Below are positions 44,109 to 54,117 of a stretch of 64,000 bases of DNA, in pieces (within the stretch, counting starts at the first letter, position 1; each line of letters starts with the position of its first letter). The stretch spans positions 1-64,000 of the forward strand of contig ONMA01000023.1 in NCBI GenBank assembly GCA_900318815.1. Reading direction: 5' to 3'. The DNA comes from an uncultured Prevotellaceae bacterium (GTDB taxonomy: Bacteria; Bacteroidota; Bacteroidia; Bacteroidales; Bacteroidaceae). A model generated the notes under the pieces. That model was not told where the DNA came from. It did not search any database and saw only the letters and a list, made by a program, of their open reading frames with translations. The translations under genes and the position numbers were made by a program.

Positions 44109-47100
44109 TTATGTTTTAAATTTCGTTATTCCGAAAACAGACAGGGGCTTATATTCTCCCCTTATTTTCTGCATCAAGGAGTCAACATGTTGTTCAGACC
44201 ACAGAGGATGAACTAGAATAAAATTGTCACCGTAAGGGTCGTTTCCGATGAGTGTCCCATGCATTTCTTCCACTGTGTATCGGTTGCTTTCAAGCATATT
44301 CTTTATAGTTGAGAATATATAATCATGCCAATAAGGTACAGAGAAGTCAATTGTTGCTTCCTTGCTATTGGCAAGACGTGCTATATCCAAGCCCAACCTC
44401 CAATCAAGAATACCATGAACATTCTGATTCGAATAATCGCGTATACAATCATAACAGGAAGAAGTACAACCTGACTGGTGTTCTTCTGATGTGAGCTGAT
44501 TATAGATTTCTCCACCTTCAGACAAAGGCTCTATTATTGCTTCCATAGGAACATTGGTGTAGCGTCTTCCTGATAGGAAATTGCAATAGCCAGCACCGTT
44601 TTCAAGATTTTCGACAAAGAAAATCTCTGCCTTTTTGGTCTGTGGAACAATATAAAATCCCACATTGAGCTCAGACGAATCTATATCTAAATATGAGGAT
44701 ATGGCTTTTCGTACTAAATAGCCCCATGACAGAAACGTTGCTCTAACAGCATAACTATTAGCATTCGTCTCAAATATAGGAGACAGGTTTACGCTCTTGG
44801 GGACCTTGTCTATAGACAATGTTAACACACCCGTAGTCTTTGAGGCAACGAAAGCGTATTTAGTTTCATTCTGAAGCCAAACAGACTTTTTCTTCCCCTC
44901 TTCAAGAACATTTCTTGAGACATACCGTCCTTTATCGTCCTTTCCCAAACAATACAAATCACCATTGTTGTCATTTACCAGATGAACCCTACCCTGAGAG
45001 GGAGATATATTGTTACGTATCGTCATGTTCGCAACGGTTTCACAATCATGGAGATACTGTTCACAATCTAGCCTAATGTCGCTATTAGGTGAGTACCAAT
45101 CATAGTCACCGCTGAAATCTTCTGGTTTCTTTTCGTAGTCGACAAAGAAACCCAATGGAGAACAAATCTTTACTTTTTCCATTTCGTTTCCACAGACAGG
45201 GCATGACTCTTGTGGTTCTGAATTAACAATAGTAGAATAGCCACAATTGTGACAACGGCACAATGGTTGGTTATATACATTCAACGAATTGTGTTTTGCT
45301 CTAACCGTGTGATTTAACTTGTTGTATTCATATTCCACAACACCTATTGACTTATAGATTTTTTTGTCTTTCACTATCTCATGCCCTGGAGCAAAGGAAT
45401 TAATAGCCATATCAATGTCCCTCGAAACCACATCTTCAGAAGGAAGCTTTCCTTGAAGTACTGGGTCTTTCAAGTATAGATTCCTAACCCTTGTTGGGAA
45501 ACCAAACATTGGAAGCAAGCCAGCGTTGGCCAGTCTTTCACTTAGAAGGTCTTGCGTAAAAGATGTACTACTGGCTATATTGGTTATTTCATCAAGAAGA
45601 CTATTGTAAATGTAGTTGAAGATTTCGCCTTTTAATTCATCGCTGATTTCCGTTCCATTGGTAACCACATCTATTATGCGACGTACCTCATCCTGATTGC
45701 CATCTAACCACTTCGTAACGATGTCTTTATTATAGTTCCAATTTTCTACGAGTCCGAAATTTCCGTGTACGCTATCTTTGGCGCCACTTTCTTTCCGAAG
45801 TGCTTTGAACAAAACCTCCTTTACAACTATACGTTGGGCTATTTCCACAGTACGCACTTCCAAATATGGGTCTTTGGGGGTATCTGACACCATGCGATTG
45901 TATTCTATAAAGTTGGTTTGGTCGTGGCTTGAGGAACGTGCAACAGTCAACGCCACCGACAGAGGGTTTCCGCGGCGACCTGCACGACCTACTCGCTGTT
46001 GATAATTAAAACGTTGAGGTGGCACGTTACCCATCATTACCGCTGACAGTGAGCCAATGTCAACACCAGCCTCCATTGTGGTTGTAACACTTAACAAGTC
46101 GATACCGTCAACAATGCTATTTTCATTTTCAAGGAATATTTCTTGGAATAGTCGTTGTCTCCGTCTTGAATCTTCTTTTGCTGTCTGACCGGTCATTTCC
46201 TCACAATGCAGGCGGTAAACACTATCCGTGCTGTTAAGCAGTGTAAGATAGTAGTCTTCCGGGTTAGACACGTCCTTTTCGGTCAAAACAAAAGCCTCTC
46301 CTAATTTGTTATTGCAGTTGATGCAAAAGCCATTGTCATGATGCATGTGGATGGTTTTACATTTAGGACAAACCCAATATTTGCTACCTATATCTGCTTT
46401 CACAAAAGAGATACCTTCTCCTGTCAGTCTAACAGTTGTTGTATCAATAATTCCACGACTTCTGAGAAGCCTTCTCAACTCCTCTATCTTTTCTTCAACT
46501 GCGCTATTACTGGTTACATGAAACACGGTTTTCACCAAGTTTCTTACTTCTCTCGGAAAACTTTCAGTAGCAGGATATTTAGATGGAATACCTTTTATCC
46601 TTCTTTTTTCACCCAAGATACGGATTGTAGCACATGCCATTTCTCTCCAAATAGGATCTGATATATCTTTTGATGGTGTCAGATAACCTAACTTCAGTTC
46701 TTCGAATGAACGCTTCTTGTTTGAGAAAATGCTTGTTATCTGTTCGGTTTTGTTTGACGAACGAATGTTTTCCTCAAATTGTTTTTTATTGTCACTTAAT
46801 CCAGGCTTAACCTTAAGCTGGATAAAGTCATATAGCTCAGACCAGCATCCCGCTATGCTACTTTCGGTTACAGATGGCTTAGGACCTGCAGGATTCATTC
46901 CTTGCTTCAACAGAATCCTAAACACTTCATCTTCAATGTTATCCAAGTTCTGACCTGACACCGCATTAAGAAACTCATTAAGTGCTTCCAATGCATCATC
47001 CGTTATCAAATCATCTTTTTCATCTCTGATGTAGCCGATATATTCACGGAATGTTGGAGTGTTGCTTAATGACTTAAATGTTTCTTTCTCCTCTACTGTT

Positions 47101-49304
47101 AAAGGTTGTCCTTTCCGATATTTGTTAAGAATCTCAACGGCCTTGTCGTTTCCACTAAGGGAGTGTAATATAGCCCATCGCAGAACGTCGCGATAATGAT
47201 CAAGTTCTATACCTGCCGAGAGCTTTGCTGCTGACTGTCTGCTATCAGAGAATAACACTACCTTCGTATTGGTCTCTTTGGCATTCCGCATTGACCTTAT
47301 AAGTGAGTCTGCAAGGACCTGAGTGATTTTCTGCAGACCTGTACTATGACGGCGTACAGGTGTTAGACTGTTTGCATCACCAACCTTAACCTTGTATGAG
47401 ACTTCACACTTGGGACATTTATGAGGAAATTTTGTTTCTGAGTCGCTCTTTTGTAGATGCAGCCAGTATTGCCCATCCATGTCATTGACACACTCACCTG
47501 TGGCTGCATCGTATGAAACATGAATCCATCCGTCCTCAGGCTTTTCTTTTCCTTTCCACAAGACACCATATCCAACAAAGTCATTGCCGATTGGCTTTTC
47601 AACACTAAGATAAGTCCTACCGTTTCTTATGATTTGATAACCACCAAGAAAGACCTCACCACAGTTCTCACATACCAGTAGTTCTAACACCTTCATGCCA
47701 CAAGAACATACGTTACGAGGGCGCTTGTAAAACCTGCCTATTGCTCTGTCAGCAAACTGATATTCTTTACAAACGTCCTTGCATTCATGTGAAGAACATG
47801 CCCAAAGACCTGATAGGTTCCTGAAGAAGAAATGTGCACGAAGTGGTAATATATACCCACTTGAAGTTGCTCCCTCACATATTACCTTTATGATGGCTGC
47901 TGTTGTTATTAAAGCAATATCTTCATTTATGGGAAGTGTCTTCGAAATGCTTACGACATCATGAGGAAGTATTCCTTTTGATGTACTCATAGCATATTTC
48001 AACCACTCTACAAGTTGATACTTCTGCGTAACGGCTAAGAAGGACTCACAGCCAAGAGCCGCAAGAAACGCCTTATCGCTTTCTATCGTATCATCTGTTT
48101 CATAATAATTAGCAAGTTCTTCACAAGGTATATTCACGGTAGGTCTTTCAACTGCTGCTTGGGGAGGATTTGAAATGATAGTGAATCTTTCATTAAATCG
48201 CTCTTTGTCTATACCGAAGAACTCGGCAAGGAAGTCAATGGACTGCTGGTTTTCTCCTAACGACGCACTGGTAGCCAGGAATTGAACTTGAGGAGAGTCG
48301 GGCGCAACTCCTAATCTGTCAAGTAGTATTCGAATCAAATAAGCAACTTCGGTACCTGCTGTTCCACGATAGGTGTGCAATTCATCTATAACCAGATGGA
48401 ATACATTTTGCCTGTCTTTTGCTAGCCATTTGCGTGTATCCTCAAACATCTTCAGTTCATTGTCACGCATCAGCATAACATTGAGCATACTGTAGTTTGT
48501 GATAAGAATATCAGGGGCGTTTTCCTGCATGGAAAACCTATCCCACATCTCTGCAGAGTCATTCTCCATACAAGGAATGTGATACAACAGTTCCTTCTCA
48601 CCACTTTCTTTTGCTGCGTTCCAATCCCTTATTAAGCTTAGCCTTTCTTCTCGAAGTTTATCTTTGGCCTTTTCTTTTGAGCCGCTAACTGGAGTTGCTC
48701 CCGTATAACGACCGAAATAGAAACGATGTCCATTTCTATTTCTATCTAACCAGTCAAGAGCACCACTTTTGTCATCTTTTCTGCTATTAACAGCTTTTCT
48801 GAGTCGAATCATCTGGTCTTCTGCAAGCGCATTAAGAGGATAGAGAATCATTGCTCTCATAGCATGAGGACGATCATTTTTCCAGTGCTTTGATTCCTTG
48901 ATGAGGTCTGCGATAACAGGAAGTAAGAAGCATTCTGTTTTACCCGAGCCTGTACCTGTCGTAACTACAATGATTTTTCTATCAAGGTGGGCAGTTTTAA
49001 GTGCCTCATATTGATGGCTATACATTTTCCTTTCAAACGTACCACCCTGTGAGAATAGACCGCAATTAACAAAATCGTTCAATTCACTGCTTACCCCTTC
49101 TGCCACACAAAATTCTTTAAGTGTGGCTTTCTCATGATATTTCGGAACAATCTCAATGATGGGAGGCTGCGAAATAGTACCAGGCTCCCTTATTAGTTCG
49201 TTACGTTCCAGATTATATTCTTCACGAAAGAATGGTAAACCACTTCCTATGTATTTATAGTAAGCATTGCGTATATCCTTGTATATTTTTATAGGGTCAT
49301 TCAT
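44109..49304 (-). CDS. Very large DEAD/DEAH helicase with DUF1998-type C-terminus, 1731 aa
   Basis: Superfamily 2 helicase. Motif I VVTTGTGSGKTECF (residues 114-126), motif II VIDELH (305-310), motif III TSASLG, and motif VI QQRVGRAGRRGNPLS near residue 1105 after TTTMEAGVDIGSLSAVMMGN. Several Cys pairs that could bind zinc lie near 518, 990 and 1350 (CRCHNCGY, CPVCGNE). A final Cys cluster, SGCTSSCYDCIRDYSNQNVH, lies near 1610 in a DUF1998/MrfA-like region. This plan (split SF2 core plus DUF1998) recalls MrfA, DrmA/DrmB of DISARM and DruE of Druantia. It is the last gene of an operon with three unknown proteins and an XRE regulator. Likely role: DNA translocase of a defence or repair system (inference). 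Confidence 0.85.
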   Translation of the reverse strand: MNDPIKIYKDIRNAYYKYIGSGLPFFREEYNLERNELIREPGTISQPPIIEIVPKYHEKATLKEFCVAEGVSSELNDFVNCGLFSQGGTFERKMYSHQYEALKTAHLDRKIIVVTTGTGSGKTECFLLPVIADLIKESKHWKNDRPHAMRAMILYPLNALAEDQMIRLRKAVNSRKDDKSGALDWLDRNRNGHRFYFGRYTGATPVSGSKEKAKDKLREERLSLIRDWNAAKESGEKELLYHIPCMENDSAEMWDRFSMQENAPDILITNYSMLNVMLMRDNELKMFEDTRKWLAKDRQNVFHLVIDELHTYRGTAGTEVAYLIRILLDRLGVAPDSPQVQFLATSASLGENQQSIDFLAEFFGIDKERFNERFTIISNPPQAAVERPTVNIPCEELANYYETDDTIESDKAFLAALGCESFLAVTQKYQLVEWLKYAMSTSKGILPHDVVSISKTLPINEDIALITTAAIIKVICEGATSSGYILPLRAHFFFRNLSGLWACSSHECKDVCKEYQFADRAIGRFYKRPRNVCSCGMKVLELLVCENCGEVFLGGYQIIRNGRTYLSVEKPIGNDFVGYGVLWKGKEKPEDGWIHVSYDAATGECVNDMDGQYWLHLQKSDSETKFPHKCPKCEVSYKVKVGDANSLTPVRRHSTGLQKITQVLADSLIRSMRNAKETNTKVVLFSDSRQSAAKLSAGIELDHYRDVLRWAILHSLSGNDKAVEILNKYRKGQPLTVEEKETFKSLSNTPTFREYIGYIRDEKDDLITDDALEALNEFLNAVSGQNLDNIEDEVFRILLKQGMNPAGPKPSVTESSIAGCWSELYDFIQLKVKPGLSDNKKQFEENIRSSNKTEQITSIFSNKKRSFEELKLGYLTPSKDISDPIWREMACATIRILGEKRRIKGIPSKYPATESFPREVRNLVKTVFHVTSNSAVEEKIEELRRLLRSRGIIDTTTVRLTGEGISFVKADIGSKYWVCPKCKTIHMHHDNGFCINCNNKLGEAFVLTEKDVSNPEDYYLTLLNSTDSVYRLHCEEMTGQTAKEDSRRRQRLFQEIFLENENSIVDGIDLLSVTTTMEAGVDIGSLSAVMMGNVPPQRFNYQQRVGRAGRRGNPLSVALTVARSSSHDQTNFIEYNRMVSDTPKDPYLEVRTVEIAQRIVVKEVLFKALRKESGAKDSVHGNFGLVENWNYNKDIVTKWLDGNQDEVRRIIDVVTNGTEISDELKGEIFNYIYNSLLDEITNIASSTSFTQDLLSERLANAGLLPMFGFPTRVRNLYLKDPVLQGKLPSEDVVSRDIDMAINSFAPGHEIVKDKKIYKSIGVVEYEYNKLNHTVRAKHNSLNVYNQPLCRCHNCGYSTIVNSEPQESCPVCGNEMEKVKICSPLGFFVDYEKKPEDFSGDYDWYSPNSDIRLDCEQYLHDCETVANMTIRNNISPSQGRVHLVNDNNGDLYCLGKDDKGRYVSRNVLEEGKKKSVWLQNETKYAFVASKTTGVLTLSIDKVPKSVNLSPIFETNANSYAVRATFLSWGYLVRKAISSYLDIDSSELNVGFYIVPQTKKAEIFFVENLENGAGYCNFLSGRRYTNVPMEAIIEPLSEGGEIYNQLTSEEHQSGCTSSCYDCIRDYSNQNVHGILDWRLGLDIARLANSKEATIDFSVPYWHDYIFSTIKNMLESNRYTVEEMHGTLIGNDPYGDNFILVHPLWSEQHVDSLMQKIRGEYKPLSVFGITKFKT

Positions 49305-50121
49305 AAACTATCGAGTTTAAAAAAATTCTATTCAATTGTCTCACATAAGAGGAAGGTATATTGTTAAAAATGTAATATTTGTCACTTACCTCTGGTATTG
49401 CTCCTTCTGATAGGGCGTGGAGCAACAATGTTCTGTAAAGTATGTATGGCAGGGCAAAAGTCGGTAGAGTAAGCGTATTAGTTGTTTTATTATAACTGCC
49501 ATTAGGAATATTATTGATAGCACGGCTAAAACTATAAGCAATAGCAAATGCTTCTGGGTTGACAGACCTACTTGGGAGTTCGCGCAGATATAGCTCGTCT
49601 GGTATGGAAAAATAGCGTGTAAGACCATCTGCTTCAAGTTTGGCTATACCTTTACCCGATTTCCAATGGTAATATTCCAGCTCTTTAGGGTCACGTTGTG
49701 ATTTGCCAAAAGAGTCAACAACATCTTTGACAGTAGGGAATCTTTTTAATGCTGACAGCGGATTTACCTTAATAACGGCAAAATCTCTTGGATTGTCTAT
49801 TCTCTCAGACAAATAGATGCCTGTGGTAAGTAGCTTGGATTTGACATTGTTTGGCTTGTAGTTGATATAGACATAATGGTAGCCGAAATCTATGATTATA
49901 GGAGTAGTAAGAGCGTAATACCCTTTGCCTATATGGTCAATCAGTCCATTGAACACCAATGGCCAGAAGATGCTCCAATTAGGATATGGCAGATTAAGAC
50001 CGTAACTTTCATTGAGAAAATCACAGTGAACCTTGATGTTCTCAAGGCTCCTCTTCTCGAATTTACTCATCCATATATAGAATAAATTCTGAAGGTCCGT
50101 TAATCTTATGGTCTTACTCAT
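49297..50121 (-). CDS. Unknown protein of the helicase operon, 274 aa
   Basis: Overlaps the helicase gene by 8 nt and the preceding gene by 8 nt, so it is surely part of the same operon. The N-terminus (LTDLQNLFYIWMSKFEKRSL, ENIKVHCDFLNESY) has a helical, possibly winged-helix look; the middle has aromatic-rich beta segments (YALTTPIIIDFGYHYVYINY). No catalytic motif or membrane segment is evident and I do not recognise a family. A DNA-binding adaptor for the helicase is possible but unproven. Confidence 0.75.
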   Translation of the reverse strand: MSKTIRLTDLQNLFYIWMSKFEKRSLENIKVHCDFLNESYGLNLPYPNWSIFWPLVFNGLIDHIGKGYYALTTPIIIDFGYHYVYINYKPNNVKSKLLTTGIYLSERIDNPRDFAVIKVNPLSALKRFPTVKDVVDSFGKSQRDPKELEYYHWKSGKGIAKLEADGLTRYFSIPDELYLRELPSRSVNPEAFAIAYSFSRAINNIPNGSYNKTTNTLTLPTFALPYILYRTLLLHALSEGAIPEVSDKYYIFNNIPSSYVRQLNRIFLNSIVYE

Positions 50122-51991
50122 CTATATACTGCTCAAACATGTTATGTAACTCAAAATCTTGTCGCCCTTCACGAATAAGCTCTTCTGTTGTGAGATAACC
50201 TAAATTAGCATCATCAGCCATTATCATAGCAGATGATATATCAAATTGACAAGCTTTGTCAATACAGCCAAAATGTTTTAGGACTGATGCTGGCATCGTT
50301 ATAAGTTCATCCTCAGCCACTGTACAGAGAATGCGTAAATTTTTAGGTAGAGGAATATCCGTTGCAGGGAATTTGGTTATAAGACCTTTTTGAAGGTCAG
50401 CTAATGGTTGCAAGTAATTCGGTAGATATGAGAGATTTATGTTTTGCAATAACAGAAAGTGTATTGTCTCTGGTTCTTCATTGCTTTTTCCAACGATATA
50501 GGCCAAACCATTATTCCAGAGGTCGTCAAAAGATGCCCACTTCGCGCTCACATATTCTGTCATATAACGACATTTATGTGAAGCCAGTATAAGTGCTTGT
50601 GCTATAGCCTGACTCGGGCACAGCACAACAAGATATTTAGCCAGCAATCTGGCCAAGGCCTGCGGCGAACACTTAGGTGCTTCGTTGGCTTTCAGAATAT
50701 TCTCCAGCGATTTGACGTATGCTTGGAAACGGGTAATAGGATTCTCGGAATAGTTAATCTCTTCCAATGAGAATTGCTTGGAAGGTTCTACGGTAGCAAC
50801 TACGTTCTGTGGAACAGATGCAGACAACACCTCCTGTATGATGGAGAAGTCTTGAATGATAGAAGCTTTTCTGTCATTCATCTTAGCGATGGATTCTTCA
50901 AGTGCAGTAATCGCTTGTTGTTTCTCCTTAGCGGTTTCATCTAACAATTCTATCTCAAAATTCTTCTCCTGAAGCTTGGCATCGAGAGAGCGTTCCTGCA
51001 CCTCGAGGTCCTTTCTCTTTTCGTCAATCTCCTGCTGCAACTTTTCGATCTTTGCTTTCTGCTCTTCTTCTAACTGCATCAGTTCCAAATCATGGTATTC
51101 CTTTATCTTTTGAATCTCTTCAAGATTGTCATTCTTGAGTTGTTCTATCAGATGCTCTTTCTCCTGTGATATACTTCTATTGACGACTTCAGAAAACCAT
51201 GGAGTTTCAGCAATATCTTTTAAGCTGTCAAACATAAGAGATATGCTTGTATCAATCGATAAAAGTCGTTTCAACCTGTTCTCAATGGTAGCCGCGTCAA
51301 GGTCTTTTTGCGAAGAAAGCAATTCTCTCAAAAAGCTTTCAGAGTTGCGAAATGATTGAGCCTGAACAATACCAGACCAATTCTTTTTGACAACCTTGGA
51401 TAAATACCAGTTAGCTAACTGTTCATCGTTGGTGATATCTAACAAGCCATCGCGCTTAGGTAAGGATATTCCTACGAAATACTTATAGCCATCGACTGTA
51501 ACTATATCGAGTGATGATGCTTCCCAATATTTTAATACCCTGTCGCTGTTATCGGGAATAATCTGATAAACCCGTCCGCCACTAAAAACTAACTTGTCGC
51601 TATTAACATCAAGTAAGCCGTTATTAGCGAGGATGTCATAATTATGCTGGCTATCCTCTGTGAATACTCCTTTAAGCGTGTGGATTCTTTGCCCATACTC
51701 AATGACTTCTGCATCCCAATCCCAGACAAAGCTATCTTTTCCATCATTATTGCTGGGTTGAACGCACAGGCAAACAATGCTCTTTTTAAGATCCTTATAA
51801 TCGAGGTTAAATCTATATGCAAAGATTTTACCACGAGAAGGGAATAGGTTTTGGGCTTCAGACGAAGTGAGTGGATGAAAAACATGTAAGTTGTCATCAC
51901 AATAGCCAATCACATTGATAAAACCATTGTCGCCAAGTTTGTCTTCTACAAGACCAACAACCCTATATTGTTCATAATCAAATGTTTTCAT
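50114..51991 (-). CDS. Coiled-coil protein with degenerate AAA-like C-terminus, 625 aa
   Basis: Residues 1-260: unrecognised, beta-rich start (KLGDNGFINVIGYCDDNLHV). Residues about 270-380: a long charged coiled coil (LEEIQKIKEYHDLELMQLEE and onward). Residues about 440-600 read like an AAA+ module of the McrB/AAA_5 sort without its Walker A: IHFLLLQNINLSYLPNYLQP in place of Walker B, and LPKNLRILCTVAEDELITMP like the sensor 1 and arginine-finger region. It is probably a structural or sensor subunit rather than an ATPase. Overlaps the next gene by 8 nt and follows the 536-residue gene by 1 nt. Confidence 0.75.
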   Translation of the reverse strand: MKTFDYEQYRVVGLVEDKLGDNGFINVIGYCDDNLHVFHPLTSSEAQNLFPSRGKIFAYRFNLDYKDLKKSIVCLCVQPSNNDGKDSFVWDWDAEVIEYGQRIHTLKGVFTEDSQHNYDILANNGLLDVNSDKLVFSGGRVYQIIPDNSDRVLKYWEASSLDIVTVDGYKYFVGISLPKRDGLLDITNDEQLANWYLSKVVKKNWSGIVQAQSFRNSESFLRELLSSQKDLDAATIENRLKRLLSIDTSISLMFDSLKDIAETPWFSEVVNRSISQEKEHLIEQLKNDNLEEIQKIKEYHDLELMQLEEEQKAKIEKLQQEIDEKRKDLEVQERSLDAKLQEKNFEIELLDETAKEKQQAITALEESIAKMNDRKASIIQDFSIIQEVLSASVPQNVVATVEPSKQFSLEEINYSENPITRFQAYVKSLENILKANEAPKCSPQALARLLAKYLVVLCPSQAIAQALILASHKCRYMTEYVSAKWASFDDLWNNGLAYIVGKSNEEPETIHFLLLQNINLSYLPNYLQPLADLQKGLITKFPATDIPLPKNLRILCTVAEDELITMPASVLKHFGCIDKACQFDISSAMIMADDANLGYLTTEELIREGRQDFELHNMFEQYIDE

Positions 51992-51992
51992 A

Positions 51993-53603
51993 TTATGATC
52001 TCGTTAAGTTAATAGCAATATTATTTTCATTAGGATGATATTCGTCAAAAACCAGTGCTTTGGCCCATCGTTTGGTAACACTCTCATCAAGAGACGACTC
52101 ATTATCGCAGACAGAAGAAAAATCCAACCCGACAATGCCACTCTCCAATTTGGTATTATTCCATAATACGGGTTTCTTCCCAATCTGCCATTTATTGTAA
52201 CTGCTCTGCCATTCCCATATACTTGCAGATGTATCGACAACTTCAAACTTTATTTTGTATGAATTGAATCTTACGGGTTCGATTACTTTAATAAAGTGAC
52301 TTCCTGCTTCTATATGGTTTAATGTATAATCGCCAGCAATACTTTTCTCATCAACAGCTTTGCCGTCAATCCACACCATAGAAGGCTTTAACATTCGTAA
52401 AATGGGCGTGGCTCCTTTTAAGTATGTATTACGACCGATTTTGAGTCCACCATATAATTCATAAGGACGCTTCTCTGTGAAAAATTCCTCTGTAGAAATA
52501 CACCTGATTAGTTTGTATATTACAACAAATTTATTCTCAGAAAGGATTTCGCATCGTTTCAATTTGTATTCCCATTTTAACGGCACAGCGTTTCTAAAGC
52601 ATACAACGATACCATAATTACCAGACTCTTTAGAATAGTCAGCTTCGTCGGCATCGATATACCAAACCTCCTGCCAGCGGTTCTCATATACATCATCCCT
52701 CTTAAACAACAAAATTCCCTCCCGCTTAAATAGAAAATGTTTTCCAATAATAGGATAAATCATCTGATCATATGAAAAACTGTGCAGGAGTTTTAAATGC
52801 TCGTTACGAAGCTCCAGGGTGTTTAAATCGTTCGTGAGATATGCAAACACTTCTGCATATGATGGGTCTGTTTTGACAACTTTCTCACGGAATTTGTACT
52901 TGCCATCCCAACGAAGATAATAGTTGTATATCTGTGAATAATAATCATCGTCAGAGACCGAATTTTCCACTACGTCATAGGCATGGCTTGTTCCAAAATA
53001 CCTTAAAATGGAATGTTTGGCGATGATTCTCCAGAAGTCCATTTGTGAAATATCCGCCCCTGGGTAGAGATGCTTTTCAACGAATCCCCTGGCTATATAG
53101 AACAAATCCTCTTCATTGAAAACACGTAGGGCTTGGGCTACAGGATATTGGACATAGCAATAAGGTCCGTTTCTTCTTTTTGTTTTCGTTATCTTAATTA
53201 AATTGTTATCACACCAAGTATATAATGAATGCCATATATCATCTTGATATGTTGCCATCCAGTGGTCTAAGTCATTAATATCCCAATCAACGACCTGTGA
53301 CAAACGCTCTCTATAATTTGTTACAGTTAGGCCATCGTCTGTGTTTGCTCTTTTAGATGCAGCAAAGAGTTGAATGGCAACAATGCCTTTAATTGACAAT
53401 TCATCGTGTCCGGTTCTCCACAAAATACGGCGAACAGCAGACATTAGAGCATCTTCTGTTGTATGGTTTGATCTACAGAAATCGTCGACGAAAGATTGGT
53501 CAATAACCAATGCGACATAAGAACCCATATTTTCTTTTGAGAAGATGCGTTCATCCACATAACGGCAAAATGCTTTAAATATGTCGCCTTGCATAATGTT
53601 CAT
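51993..53603 (-). CDS. Unknown protein of the helicase operon, 536 aa
   Basis: First large gene after the XRE regulator. No signal peptide or membrane segment. The N-terminal 200 residues are helical (VDDFCRSNHTTEDALMSAVR, RILWRTGHDELSIKGIVAIQ), the middle is aromatic-rich, and residues 390-480 look beta-sandwich-like (GGLKIGRNTYLKGATPILRM, IAGDYTLNHIEAGSHFIKVI). I recognise no family and no nuclease or methylase motif. Its fixed place in a four-gene overlapping operon suggests that it forms a complex with the helicase. AT-rich codon use, unlike the ribosomal genes, points to recent transfer. Confidence 0.75.
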   Translation of the reverse strand: MNIMQGDIFKAFCRYVDERIFSKENMGSYVALVIDQSFVDDFCRSNHTTEDALMSAVRRILWRTGHDELSIKGIVAIQLFAASKRANTDDGLTVTNYRERLSQVVDWDINDLDHWMATYQDDIWHSLYTWCDNNLIKITKTKRRNGPYCYVQYPVAQALRVFNEEDLFYIARGFVEKHLYPGADISQMDFWRIIAKHSILRYFGTSHAYDVVENSVSDDDYYSQIYNYYLRWDGKYKFREKVVKTDPSYAEVFAYLTNDLNTLELRNEHLKLLHSFSYDQMIYPIIGKHFLFKREGILLFKRDDVYENRWQEVWYIDADEADYSKESGNYGIVVCFRNAVPLKWEYKLKRCEILSENKFVVIYKLIRCISTEEFFTEKRPYELYGGLKIGRNTYLKGATPILRMLKPSMVWIDGKAVDEKSIAGDYTLNHIEAGSHFIKVIEPVRFNSYKIKFEVVDTSASIWEWQSSYNKWQIGKKPVLWNNTKLESGIVGLDFSSVCDNESSLDESVTKRWAKALVFDEYHPNENNIAINLTRS

Positions 53604-53631
53604 TGTAATAAGATGCCAATCTTTAAACCCA

Positions 53632-53862
53632 TCACTTGGAACCTTGAGATATGAGATAGGACTTATATTCCCTCACAAACAGTTCTCTAATATCAACTTC
53701 TAACAAATCCGCAATTTTCAGTATTGTTGCAAGGTCGGGTTGAGATGTGTTTGTACACCATTTGCTGACAGTAGATGGTGTTACCCCCATCTGTTCTGAA
53801 AGCCACCTGGCTGTACGCTTTTTCTCGAACAGCACCATCTTGATTCTATTAATGTTCTCCAT
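53632..53862 (-). CDS. XRE-family HTH regulator, 76 aa
   Basis: MENINRIKMVLFEKKRTARW, then LSEQMGVTPSTVSKWCTNTS: a single Cro/C1-type helix-turn-helix with recognition helix at about 24-40, followed by PDLATILKIADLLEVDIREL typical of XRE. It is the first gene of the helicase operon (28 bp before the next) and probably represses it or senses the trigger. Small lone XRE regulators of this kind often control defence operons. Confidence 0.88.
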   Translation of the reverse strand: MENINRIKMVLFEKKRTARWLSEQMGVTPSTVSKWCTNTSQPDLATILKIADLLEVDIRELFVREYKSYLISQGSK

Positions 53863-53882
53863 CTGATTGAGTATTAATGGTA

Positions 53883-53890
53883 CAAAGATA
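53883..53890 (-). promoter_or_regulatory. -7 element of the XRE/helicase operon
   Basis: TATCTTTG on the minus strand, 20 bp before the ATG at 53862. No clear TTTG lies at the usual spacing; a weak -33 would fit a regulated promoter. Confidence 0.45.
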
Positions 53891-54000
53891 GTGCTTTATT
53901 TTCAATTTCTTTTATCATTTGTAAAATAATCCTCGTTTAGTTCTTGTTATTATGTTTTTTTAATATGTTTTGACGGCTACACACATACACTTTGTATGAC

Positions 54001-54108
54001 GGACAGTAGACAGTAAAAGACAGTAATTTTTAAACTTTTCTCGCGTACATGCGTGCGTGTGTACGCGAAAGAGTTTCTATTTTCCACTGTCTTTACTGTC
54101 TACTGTCC
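54001..54108. repeat. Long inverted repeat upstream of the helicase operon
   Basis: Outer arms 54001-54024 (GGACAGTAGACAGTAAAAG and onward) and 54086-54108 are inverted copies with one extra base. An inner hairpin CGCGTACA/TGTACGCG (54042-54049 with 54060-54067) lies in the middle. No gene is seen in 53891-54710. Confidence 0.65.
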
Positions 54109-54117
54109 CCCAAGAAC

